Of a stretch of DNA of 18,262 nt, positions 7,421-14,218 are shown one piece after another. The notes beneath the pieces were generated by a model, which worked only from the letters and a program-made list of their open reading frames with translations, made no database searches and was not told the origin of the DNA. The DNA comes from JALZAH01 sp051000755 (GTDB lineage: Bacteria; Actinomycetota; Acidimicrobiia; Acidimicrobiales; Palsa-688). Within the stretch, counting starts at the first letter, position 1; every line of letters starts with the position of its first letter. The translations under genes and the position numbers were made by a program. The stretch is from positions 1-18,262 of the forward strand of contig JBPCNZ010000087.1 in NCBI GenBank assembly GCA_051000755.1, read 5' to 3'.

Positions 7421-7942
7421 ATGACCTCCGAGGAGATGAGCCCCGCTTTCGCGCGCGAGGTGGGTGAACGACTCCGCAACATCCGGCGCCAACAGGGCCT
7501 CTCACTGCAGGCGGTCGAGGAGACCTCGGCGCGGGAGTTCAAGGCGTCGGTCCTCGGAGCCTACGAACGCGGAGAGCGCATCATCTCGGTGCTCCGCCTC
7601 CAGCGGCTGGCCGCCCTCTACGGGGTGCCGGTGGACCAGCTCCTCCCCCGGGCCCCCTCGGCCAACCCGGACGCCTCGGCCGACGTCGAGACCCTCCGGC
7701 AGGAGGCGGTGCCGGGCGAGGCGGAGCCGGTCACGTTCGACCTGGCCAAGCTCCAGGCCGTCGAAGCCCCCGAACGCGAGCTCCTGCGCCGCTACATCGG
7801 CATGATCCAGGTCCAGCGGGGCGACTTCAACGGGCGGGTCATCACCGTGCGCAACGAGGACGTCCGGTCCCTGGCCCGGGTGTTCGAAAGGGACGAAGCG
7901 AGCATGCGGCGCCGCTTCGACGAGCTCGGCATCCGCGCCTGA
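7421..7942 (+). CDS. bldD: BldD-like transcriptional regulator with c-di-GMP-binding signature (173 aa)
   Basis: Residues 10-77 are an XRE-type helix-turn-helix (VGERLRNIRRQQGLSL, VLGAYERGERIISVLRLQRL, YGVPVDQLLP) that closely follows Streptomyces BldD. A linker (78-103) leads to the C-terminal domain (104-173). In Streptomyces this domain binds a c-di-GMP tetramer through the signature RxD-x8-RxxD, and here R133-G-D135, eight residues, then R144-N-E-D147 satisfies it exactly. In Streptomyces BldD represses sporulation genes when loaded with c-di-GMP; the targets here are unknown. ATG 7421 has GAGGA upstream. The gene stands alone between glgX and an acyl-CoA dehydrogenase. Family assignment is strong; developmental function is an inference. 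Confidence 0.87.
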   Translation: MTSEEMSPAFAREVGERLRNIRRQQGLSLQAVEETSAREFKASVLGAYERGERIISVLRLQRLAALYGVPVDQLLPRAPSANPDASADVETLRQEAVPGEAEPVTFDLAKLQAVEAPERELLRRYIGMIQVQRGDFNGRVITVRNEDVRSLARVFERDEASMRRRFDELGIRA

Positions 7943-7950
7943 GACCTCGC

Positions 7951-7974
7951 CGCAGAGTCGCAGGGCCGACTGCG
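7951..7974 (+). terminator. Weak stem-loop after the bldD-like gene
   Basis: AGTCG (7956-7960) pairs with CGACT (7967-7971), and outer CGC/GCG can extend the stem past a 2-nt bulge. There is no U-run, and the next start is only 14 nt away. A possible terminator, poorly supported. Confidence 0.2.
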
Positions 7975-7987
7975 CTAGGAATGGTCC

Positions 7988-9199
7988 ATGGATTTCGCTC
8001 TCTCACCCCGGGCCGAGGAATTGCGGGACCAGCTCCTCGGGTTCATGGATCGCTCCGTCTACCCCGCCGAGGCGGTGTTCGAAGTCCAGCTGCGCGAGGG
8101 CGCCGACCCCCACCGCCACCCGCCCGTCATGGCCGAGCTCAAGGCCGAGGCCAGATCCCTCGGCCTGTGGAACCTGTTCCTGCCCCACAAGACGCAGTGG
8201 ACCGACGGGCTGTCCAACACCGATTACGCCACCCTCTGCGAGGTGATGGGCCGCTCGTTCCTGGCCCCCGAAGCCTGCAACTGCTCGGCGCCCGACACGG
8301 GCAACATGGAGATCCTCACCATGTTCGGCACCGACCAGCAGAAGGAGCAGTGGCTGCAGCCCCTCCTCGAGGGTGAGATCCGCTCGTGCTTCTCCATGAC
8401 CGAGCCGGACGTGGCCAGCTCCGACGCCACCAACATCCAGACGCGCATCACCCGCGACGGCGACGACTACGTGATCAACGGCACCAAGTGGTGGTCGTCA
8501 GGGGCCATGGACAGCCGTTGCAAGGTGGCCATCGTCATGGGCCGGACCAACCCCGATGCCTCCCCCCACCGCCAGCAGTCCATGATCCTCGTCCCCCTCG
8601 ACGCTCCTGGCATCGAGATCCAGCGCAACCTGACGGTGTTCGGCTACACCGACCAGGAAGGCCATGCCGAGATCTTCTACAACGACGTGCGAGTTCCGGC
8701 GGCCAACGTGCTGGGCGAGGAGGGCGGCGGGTTCGGCATCGCCCAGGCCCGCCTCGGCCCCGGGCGCATCCACCACTGCATGCGCACCATCGGCATGGCC
8801 GAGCGAGCCCTTCAGCTGCTCTGCACCCGGGCCCTCGGCCGAGTTGCCTTCGGCAAGCCCATCGCCGAGCAGGGCACCATCCAGACGTGGATCGCCGACG
8901 CCCGCATGGGCCTGGACCAGGCCCGCCTCTACACCCTCTACACGGCCTGGCTGATGGACACCCAGGGCAACCAGGCCGCCCACAACGAGATCTCCGGCAT
9001 CAAGGTGGCGGTCATCGACGTGGCCACCCAGGTCATCGACCGGGCCATCCAGGTCCACGGGGCCGCCGGGGTCGGACCCGACACCCCCCTGCCCCGCATG
9101 TACGCCGGCGCCCGGGCCCTGCACTTCGCCGACGGCCCCGACGAGGTTCACCGCCGGGGCATCGCCCGCCGCGAGCTCCGCCGCTGGCAGAACGCCTGA
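7988..9199 (+). CDS. Acyl-CoA dehydrogenase, ACAD10/11-like (403 aa)
   Basis: A flavoprotein that oxidises acyl-CoA thioesters or, in the ACAD10/11 branch, helps turn 4-hydroxyacyl-CoA (after phosphorylation by a separate kinase) into 3-hydroxy or enoyl products. The N-terminal helical domain (1-130), the beta domain with the FAD/substrate motif CFSMTEPDVASSDATN (134-149) and INGTKWWSSGA (163-173), and the C-terminal helical domain are all present. GPGRIHHCMRTIGMAERAL (258-276) and HFADGPDEVHRR (379-390) are hallmarks of the ACAD10/11 group rather than short-chain enzymes, which carry a YEG-type catalytic Glu. Length is normal. ATG 7988 has AGGA 7 nt upstream. No kinase (APH-like) partner is in the window, so the substrate is open. 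Confidence 0.88.
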   Translation: MDFALSPRAEELRDQLLGFMDRSVYPAEAVFEVQLREGADPHRHPPVMAELKAEARSLGLWNLFLPHKTQWTDGLSNTDYATLCEVMGRSFLAPEACNCSAPDTGNMEILTMFGTDQQKEQWLQPLLEGEIRSCFSMTEPDVASSDATNIQTRITRDGDDYVINGTKWWSSGAMDSRCKVAIVMGRTNPDASPHRQQSMILVPLDAPGIEIQRNLTVFGYTDQEGHAEIFYNDVRVPAANVLGEEGGGFGIAQARLGPGRIHHCMRTIGMAERALQLLCTRALGRVAFGKPIAEQGTIQTWIADARMGLDQARLYTLYTAWLMDTQGNQAAHNEISGIKVAVIDVATQVIDRAIQVHGAAGVGPDTPLPRMYAGARALHFADGPDEVHRRGIARRELRRWQNA

Positions 9200-9203
9200 G
9201 ACC

Positions 9204-9923
9204 TCAGGATGCGAACATGGCCAACCATTGCTCCTGGGTGGTGGGCCGCAGGGCCACGTTGATGGCCCGCACCTCGCTCATCGGCTCCGACGCCGGCGCC
9301 GAGTAGCGGTGCCCGGGGTAGACGACGACGTCGTCGGGCAACGACGCCAGGTGGCGGAGGCTCTCGTACATGGCGGCGGGATCGCTGCCGGGAAGGTCGG
9401 TGCGACCGCAGCCCTCGAGGAACAGGGTGTCACCCGACACCAGCATCCCATCGACGAGGAAGCACTGGCTTCCCGGTGTGTGCCCGGGAGTGTGGAGCAA
9501 CTCCACGTCGACGGCACCGACCCGGACCTTGTCGCCGCTGTCGTGGCCGACGACCTCGTCGGCCGACGCCCCGGTGACCTTGCAGATGAGGGCCGCCTCG
9601 TGACGGTTGGCGTGGACGGGGACGGCCACCCGCGCCAGGAGCTCGGGGACGCCCTCGATGGTGTGGCCCATCAGCGATCCCCCGACGTGATCAGGATGGA
9701 AGTGGGTGGCCAGGGCCCCGACCACGGTCATCCCGTCGCCCTCGGCGGCATCGACCAGCTCCCCCACGCCGTAGGCAGGATCCACGATGACCGCCTCGTG
9801 GGTGACCCGGTCCCCGATCAGGTAGGCGAAGTTGACCATCTGCCTGGCCACCGGGTCGTCACGGGCGAAATCCCGGCCCGACAGGAGCTGACGGAAGTAC
9901 AGGCGGTCCGGGTCGGCAGGCAT
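9204..9923 (-). CDS. Metallo-beta-lactamase-fold hydrolase, glyoxalase II / persulfide dioxygenase-like (239 aa)
   Basis: A cytoplasmic MBL-fold enzyme. Metal ligands are complete: H74-x-H76-x-D78-H79 (THFHPDH), H148 (HTPGHTPGS), D165 (SGDTLF) and H205 (YPGH). LFLEGCGRTDLPGSDPAAMYESL (in the 168-190 region) resembles ETHE1 persulfide dioxygenases and short glyoxalase II proteins, which differ mainly in using one Fe versus two metals. ATG 9923 starts MPADPDRLYF; there is no Shine-Dalgarno, but a TAGCAT hexamer ends 6 nt upstream. The gene converges on the acyl-CoA dehydrogenase with 4 nt between stops and diverges from pirin. Sulfur oxidation versus thioester hydrolysis cannot be decided here. 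Confidence 0.87.
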   Translation of the reverse strand: MPADPDRLYFRQLLSGRDFARDDPVARQMVNFAYLIGDRVTHEAVIVDPAYGVGELVDAAEGDGMTVVGALATHFHPDHVGGSLMGHTIEGVPELLARVAVPVHANRHEAALICKVTGASADEVVGHDSGDKVRVGAVDVELLHTPGHTPGSQCFLVDGMLVSGDTLFLEGCGRTDLPGSDPAAMYESLRHLASLPDDVVVYPGHRYSAPASEPMSEVRAINVALRPTTQEQWLAMFAS

Positions 9924-9929
9924 CCGGTC

Positions 9930-9935
9930 ATGCTA
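9930..9935 (-). promoter_or_regulatory. -10-like hexamer of the MBL-fold gene (leaderless type)
   Basis: On the minus strand TAGCAT ends 6 nt before the ATG at 9923, which would put the transcript start at the start codon. No Shine-Dalgarno is present, in keeping with this. No -35 is clear. Confidence 0.35.
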
Positions 9936-9968
9936 GGGGGAATACCCGGACGCAGCTCCGGTTGAAGT

Positions 9969-9984
9969 AGTTGTCACATCAACT
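9969..9984. promoter_or_regulatory. Operator-like inverted repeat between the MBL-fold gene and pirin
   Basis: AGTTG (9969-9973) and CAACT (9980-9984) flank a 6-nt centre, 15 nt upstream of the pirin GTG and in the region shared with the divergent MBL-fold promoter. Its size and AGTTG/CAACT arms resemble MarR-family operators, but no such regulator is in the window. Confidence 0.4.
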
Positions 9985-9999
9985 GCATGAGGAGGCCCC

Positions 10000-10950
10000 G
10001 TGCCGGCCGTGACCGTTTCCGATCTGTCCACCCTTCCAACGATCGAGGTGTCGAGCGACGCCCCGGCCCGCCCGGTCATCTCCCTGACAAGCGCCCCGAG
10101 CGGCTTCGAGGGCGAAGGCTTCCCGGTCCGGCGGGCGTTCGCCGGCGTACCCCAGGAGTTGCTCGATCCCTTTGTGCACATGGACCAGATGGGCGAGGTG
10201 GAGTACGCCCCCGGCGAGCCCAAGGGCACGGCCTGGCACCCCCATCGAGGTTTCGAGACGGTGACCTACATCATCGACGGCACCTTCGCCCACCGCGATT
10301 CGCACGGGGGCGGCGGGCTGATCACCAACGGGGCCACCCAGTGGATGACCGCTGGCGCCGGCATCCTCCACATCGAGAGGCCCCCCGAGGAGCTGGTCGT
10401 CGCCGGCGGCCTGTTCCACGGCATCCAGCTGTGGGTCAACCTGCCGGCCGCCGACAAGTGGCTGTCGCCTGGCTATCAGAGCATCGAGGCCGATGAGGTC
10501 GCCCTACTCACCACACCCGACGCCGGCGCCTTGATCCGGGTCATCGCCGGCGACATCGGTGCGAAGCGCGGTCCGGGCTCGACCCACACACCGATCACCC
10601 TGGCCCATGTGACCGTCCACCCCGGCGCCCAGATGGCCCTGCCCTGGGACGCCTCGTTCAACGCCTTGATCTACGTCCTCGCCGGTCGGGGTGTCGTCGG
10701 ACCGAACCGCACCGCGGTGCAGACCGGCCAACTTGCCGCCTTCGGCGCCGGCGGGTCGCTCATCGCCGAGGCCGACCGCCACCAGGACGCCAACGCCCCC
10801 GACCTGGAGCTGCTGATCCTCGGCGGTCAACCCATCCGCGAGCCGGTCGCCACCTACGGACCGTTCGTGATGAACACCCGCGCCGAGCTGGCCGAGGCGT
10901 TCGAGGACTTCCAGCGGGGCAAGATGGGATCCATCCCTGCCGACGCCTGA
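10000..10950 (+). CDS. Pirin family protein (bicupin; 316 aa)
   Basis: Pirins are iron-binding bicupins; some have quercetinase activity, others act as redox-linked regulators. The N-terminal cupin carries the metal site: H80 and H82 in HPHRGFETVTY, then H124 and E126 in AGAGILHIERP, spaced as in characterised pirins. DPFVHMDQMG and the C-terminal cupin (about 190-300, with LIYVLAGRGVVG, LLILGGQPIREPVATYGPFVMNT) complete the fold. GTG 10000 is chosen for GAGGAGG 4-5 nt upstream and for its place before the conserved region. An aldehyde dehydrogenase follows after 28 nt and is probably co-transcribed. The substrate is unknown. Confidence 0.92.
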   Translation: MPAVTVSDLSTLPTIEVSSDAPARPVISLTSAPSGFEGEGFPVRRAFAGVPQELLDPFVHMDQMGEVEYAPGEPKGTAWHPHRGFETVTYIIDGTFAHRDSHGGGGLITNGATQWMTAGAGILHIERPPEELVVAGGLFHGIQLWVNLPAADKWLSPGYQSIEADEVALLTTPDAGALIRVIAGDIGAKRGPGSTHTPITLAHVTVHPGAQMALPWDASFNALIYVLAGRGVVGPNRTAVQTGQLAAFGAGGSLIAEADRHQDANAPDLELLILGGQPIREPVATYGPFVMNTRAELAEAFEDFQRGKMGSIPADA

Positions 10951-10978
10951 CCGCCACCGACGTGGCACCCTGGAGGAC

Positions 10979-12385
10979 ATGACCTCGTTGCACGAGACCA
11001 CGCCTGCCACCGACCACGCCCCCCTGGTCGCCCAGCTGCGGGCCACCTTCGATCAAGGGGTGACCCGCCCGCTCGACTGGCGCCGGGCCCAGCTGCAGGC
11101 CATGGCCCGGATGCTCTCCGACGGCGAGGCCGAGTTCCTCGAGGCCCTCGCCGCCGATCTGGGCAAGCCCGCCATCGAGGGGTGGATGACCGAGCTGCGC
11201 CACGTGCAGAACGAGATCCATCACATCCTGGACAACCTGGCCGCCTGGTCGGCACCCGAGCGCGTCCGGGTCCGAGCCATGCTGCGCCCCTCCAAGGCGT
11301 CGATCGTCCCCGAGCCACTGGGCGTGGCCCTGGTCATCGCCCCGTGGAACTACCCGCTGCACCTGCTCCTGCTGCCCATGGCCTACGCCCTGGCCGCCGG
11401 GAACGCCGTCGTGGGCAAGCCGTCGGAGATCACGTCGCGCACCGCCGCGGCCCTGGCCCGCTGGGTGCCCCGCTACCTCGACGAGGCGGCCGTGGCCATC
11501 GTCGAAGGTGACGCCCCGGTCGTCACGTCGCTGCTCAAGGAGCGCTGGGACCACATCTTCTACACCGGCAACGGCACGGTCGGGCGCATCGTCATGGAGG
11601 CCGCAGCCAAGCACCTGACCCCGGTCACCCTGGAGCTCGGGGGCAAGAGCCCGACCATCATCCACCGCAGCGCCAACCTGGCCGTCGCCGCCCGCCGGGT
11701 GGCGTGGGGCAAGTTCGTCAACGCCGGCCAGACCTGCGTCGCCCCGGACTACGTCCTCGTCGACCGCGCTGTCGAGGGGCCCTTCGTCGACCTGCTGGCC
11801 AAGGAGCTGACGGCGTTCTACGGCTCGGACCCGAAGGCCAGCGCCGACCTGACCCGCATCGTCAGCGACCGTCACTTCGACCGCCTCCAAAAGCTCCTCG
11901 ACGGGCGGAGCACCGGACGGGTCGTCGTCGGCGGCGACTCTGATCGGTCGCAGCGCTACGTGGCCCCGACCGTGCTCTCCGACGTGTCGTGGGACGAAGC
12001 CCTCATGACCGAGGAGATCTTCGGGCCCATCCTCCCGGTGCTGGCGGTCGACGGACTCGACGAGGCCATTGCCCAAATCAATGCCCATGACAAGCCCCTC
12101 GCTCTCTACATGTTCTCCGAGGACCAGGCGGCGACGGACCGGGTGATCGCGGAGACGTCCTCGGGCGGCGTCTGCATCAACGGGACCCTGCTGCAACTGG
12201 CCGTCACCGATCTGCCCTTCGGCGGGGTCGGCGAAAGCGGGATGGGTGCCTACCACGGCAAGACCGGCTTCGATGCCTTCACCCACCGCAAGGCGGTCTT
12301 CCAGCGGGGGACCCGCCCCGACCCGGCCGTCATGTACCCCCCCTACGGGCGGGTGAAGCAGTGGCTGCTGCGCCGCTCGTACTGA
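10979..12385 (+). CDS. NAD(P)-dependent aldehyde dehydrogenase, class-3-like (468 aa)
   Basis: Oxidises an aldehyde to the acid with NAD(P)+. The cofactor region includes VIAPWNYPLHLLLLPMAYAL and GNAVVGKPSE; FYTGNGTVGR follows; the general base is E219 (TLELGGKSP) and the nucleophile C253 (NAGQTCVAPDY), 34 residues apart as usual. The compact length (about 460), absence of the N-terminal extension and a C-terminal tail KTGFDAFTHRKAVFQRG then PPYGRVK place it with ALDH3-type fatty or aromatic aldehyde dehydrogenases. ATG 10979 follows TGGAGGAC, a good ribosome site. It sits between pirin (28 nt) and the MerR-TetR regulator (11 nt), which suggests one operon with its own regulator. The substrate cannot be told. 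Confidence 0.93.
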   Translation: MTSLHETTPATDHAPLVAQLRATFDQGVTRPLDWRRAQLQAMARMLSDGEAEFLEALAADLGKPAIEGWMTELRHVQNEIHHILDNLAAWSAPERVRVRAMLRPSKASIVPEPLGVALVIAPWNYPLHLLLLPMAYALAAGNAVVGKPSEITSRTAAALARWVPRYLDEAAVAIVEGDAPVVTSLLKERWDHIFYTGNGTVGRIVMEAAAKHLTPVTLELGGKSPTIIHRSANLAVAARRVAWGKFVNAGQTCVAPDYVLVDRAVEGPFVDLLAKELTAFYGSDPKASADLTRIVSDRHFDRLQKLLDGRSTGRVVVGGDSDRSQRYVAPTVLSDVSWDEALMTEEIFGPILPVLAVDGLDEAIAQINAHDKPLALYMFSEDQAATDRVIAETSSGGVCINGTLLQLAVTDLPFGGVGESGMGAYHGKTGFDAFTHRKAVFQRGTRPDPAVMYPPYGRVKQWLLRRSY

Positions 12386-12396
12386 AGGAGCCGGCG

Positions 12397-13191
12397 GTGC
12401 GGCTCAGCCTGTCGGAGCTCGTCGCCGTCACCGACGTGCCCGCCAGCACCGTCCACCACTACCGCCGGGTGGGTCTCATCCCCCCGCCCGAGCGCGTCGC
12501 TCTCAACCGGTTCTGCTACGACGAGCGCCACATCGAGTCTCTCCGCCTGATCCGCCGGCTGCGCCAGGCGCGGGGCATGAGCCTGGAGGCCATCGCCTGC
12601 GCCCTGCCCGGGCTGCTCGCCGACCCGCCGGGCGCCCCGAGCGACGCAGATCAGGCGCCGGCGGACGTCCGGGACCGGATCGTGGCTGCCGCCACCAAGG
12701 CGTTCCGGACCCAGAGCTACGCCGAGGTGACCGTCGGTGACGTGGCCGACCGGGCCAAGGTGGCCAAGGGCCGGGTCTACCGATACTTCGCCTCCAAGGA
12801 GGATCTCTTCGACGCCGTCGTCGTGCGCCTGCTCGACGAGACCGCAGCCAGCTTCGCGGCTGCCGTCGAGGCCCTCGGGGGTCCCGACGGGATCGCAAAC
12901 GACCCGGACCGCACCGCCGAGGTCTTCGCCGGCCTCGTCGCCGGGGCCATGCCCATCCTCCTCGAGCTCGGGGCCCGAGCGGCCAAGGGTCATCCGAGCA
13001 GCGGGATCCTGGCCCGCCGGGTCCTGCGCACCCTGGCCGAGGCGGCCGGGAGCCCCCTCGACCCGGACGATTCGCTGTGCGCCGGGCTGGGCGTCATCGA
13101 CCGGGCGTTTGCCCAGGTCATCGCCTGGGCGGTCACCCCCGACTGGGAGATCCCGCCCGGCACCGGCCAGCGACGGAAGGACGGTGCTTGA
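12397..13191 (+). CDS. MerR-TetR double-HTH transcriptional regulator (264 aa)
   Basis: Two DNA-binding domains are joined in one chain. Residues 3-75 form a MerR-type winged helix (LSELVAVTDVPASTVHHYRR, VGLIPPPERVALNRFCYDER, HIESLRLIRRLRQARGMSLE). Residues 90-145 form a TetR helix-turn-helix (VRDRIVAAATKAFRTQSYAE, VTVGDVADRAKVAKGRVYRY, FASKEDLFDAVV). Residues 146-250 are the helical TetR ligand/dimer region. There is no long MerR coiled coil, so dimerisation would rest on the TetR part. GTG 12397 is chosen because AAGGAG lies 6 nt upstream, just after the aldehyde dehydrogenase stop; an in-frame GTG at 12361 lacks this. Located between ALDH and the hopanoid operon, it could control either. 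Single reading frame, no sign of a frameshift. Confidence 0.88.
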   Translation: MRLSLSELVAVTDVPASTVHHYRRVGLIPPPERVALNRFCYDERHIESLRLIRRLRQARGMSLEAIACALPGLLADPPGAPSDADQAPADVRDRIVAAATKAFRTQSYAEVTVGDVADRAKVAKGRVYRYFASKEDLFDAVVVRLLDETAASFAAAVEALGGPDGIANDPDRTAEVFAGLVAGAMPILLELGARAAKGHPSSGILARRVLRTLAEAAGSPLDPDDSLCAGLGVIDRAFAQVIAWAVTPDWEIPPGTGQRRKDGA

Positions 13192-13195
13192 CACC

Positions 13196-13208
13196 GACCA
13201 TCATGGTC
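13196..13208. promoter_or_regulatory. Palindrome upstream of the hopanoid operon (site 1)
   Basis: GACCAT (13196-13201) and ATGGTC (13203-13208) flank a single C, 5 nt past the regulator's stop. It could be a regulator-binding site for the hpn operon. Confidence 0.35.
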
Positions 13209-13224
13209 GCGTACATCTTGTGAC

Positions 13225-13234
13225 TGACCGGTCA
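13225..13234. promoter_or_regulatory. Palindrome upstream of the hopanoid operon (site 2)
   Basis: TGACCGGTCA is a perfect 10-bp palindrome in the only non-coding gap (13192-13321) before hpnC. Compact GACCGGTC-type centres are common in TetR-family operators, and the MerR-TetR gene ends 33 nt upstream. I see no convincing -35/-10 pair nearby. Confidence 0.4.
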
Positions 13235-13321
13235 TCGTCTTGCACGCGGCAACCGACGATCGGGTGCCGGGTCACTCACGAGCCGGTCGTTGTTCCCCCT
13301 GCTCTGCGAAGGCTGAAGCCG

Positions 13322-14218
13322 TTGACGGTCTCACCTCCAACCGATCATCGTCCCGACGGCACCGGCGTCGGCGCGCCGCCCGGGGTGCCGGACGAAGCGG
13401 AGATCCTGGGCCGGATGGCCGGGGAAAACTTCCCCGTCGCCTCCGCCCTCCTCGGCTCCCGCCTCCGCGCCCGCCTGGTCGCCCTCTATGGCTGGGCCCG
13501 CCTGATCGACCAGTTGGGCGACGACTACCCCGGCGATCGCCGGGTCGCCCTGGACTGGGCGGACGCCGAGCTGACCCGGGCCCTCGGCCATCCGACCGAC
13601 GCCGCCCTCCACCCCCTCGTCCGCCGGGCCGCCCTCCTCGCCGCCGAGATCAACGCCGACCCCGAGCTCCTCCGGGACCTGATCCGGGCCAACCGCCTCG
13701 ACCAGACGGCCGCCACCTACGCCACCTTCGAGGACCTGGTCGGCTATTGCCGGCTGTCGGCCAACCCCGTCGGCCGGCTGGTGCTGGCCGCCTTCGGCGC
13801 CGCCACCCCCCAACGGGACGCCTGGTCCGACGACGTCTGCACCGCCCTGCAGATCGCCGAGCACTGCCAAGATGTGGCCGAGGACGCCGCTGCCGGGCGC
13901 ATCTACCTCCCCGCCGAGGACCTGGAGCGCTTCGAGGTCGATCCCGCCGAGCTGGGCGCCCCCGGGCCCGCCAGCCCCAGGCTGCGGGGCCTGATCTGCT
14001 TCGAGGTGGCCCGGGCCCGGCGCATCCTGACCGAGGGGCAACCCCTGGTCCGGTCCCTGCGGGGCCGGGGCCGCCTGGCCGTGGCCGGGTTCGTGGCCGG
14101 CGGCCATGCCGCCCTCGACGCCCTCGCCGACGCCCGCTTCGACCCCTTGGGTGGTGCACCCCACCCCCGGACCCGGCGGCTCGTGGCCCACGGCGGATCC
14201 CTCCTGGTGCGACCGTGA
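13322..14218 (+). CDS. hpnC: HpnC, hydroxysqualene synthase (about 298 aa)
   Basis: A squalene/phytoene synthase-fold enzyme that converts presqualene diphosphate to hydroxysqualene. Family marks are ENFPVASALLG, the first Asp-rich region ARLIDQLGDDY (D63-Q64-x-x-D67), TFEDLVGYCRLSANPVGRLV and the second region EHCQDVAED (D184-V-A-E-D188) followed by GRIYLPAEDLERF. The first motif reads DQxxD where many HpnC proteins have DDxxD. The start is uncertain: TTG 13322 has GAAGG 9 nt upstream, while in-frame GTG 13385 would give 277 aa and still keep the conserved region. It opens the hopanoid operon; its TGA overlaps the hpnD start by 4 nt (GTGA). Assignment as HpnC rather than a third paralogue is supported by gene order. 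Confidence 0.88.
   Translation: MTVSPPTDHRPDGTGVGAPPGVPDEAEILGRMAGENFPVASALLGSRLRARLVALYGWARLIDQLGDDYPGDRRVALDWADAELTRALGHPTDAALHPLVRRAALLAAEINADPELLRDLIRANRLDQTAATYATFEDLVGYCRLSANPVGRLVLAAFGAATPQRDAWSDDVCTALQIAEHCQDVAEDAAAGRIYLPAEDLERFEVDPAELGAPGPASPRLRGLICFEVARARRILTEGQPLVRSLRGRGRLAVAGFVAGGHAALDALADARFDPLGGAPHPRTRRLVAHGGSLLVRP

Noticed and set aside
9195..9208. CCTGAG-AC-CTCAGG palindrome containing both stop codons of the convergent acyl-CoA dehydrogenase and MBL-fold genes
   Set aside because: A 2-nt centre cannot form a hairpin loop without opening the stem, there is no U-run, and two facing TGA codons with similar last codons easily give such symmetry by chance.
10760..12286. 508-codon open frame opposite pirin and aldehyde dehydrogenase
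   Set aside because: It spans two real genes and their gap, has no ribosome site or recognisable domain and is explained by base composition.
12361..12396. Earlier GTG start for the MerR-TetR gene
   Set aside because: It overlaps the aldehyde dehydrogenase end without a ribosome site, while GTG 12397 follows AAGGAG by 6 nt and starts just before the HTH.
13240..14214. Upstream extension of the hpnD frame through hpnC (would make a 609-aa protein)
   Set aside because: The extension is Arg/Pro-rich shadow of hpnC; HpnD is complete from GTG 14215.
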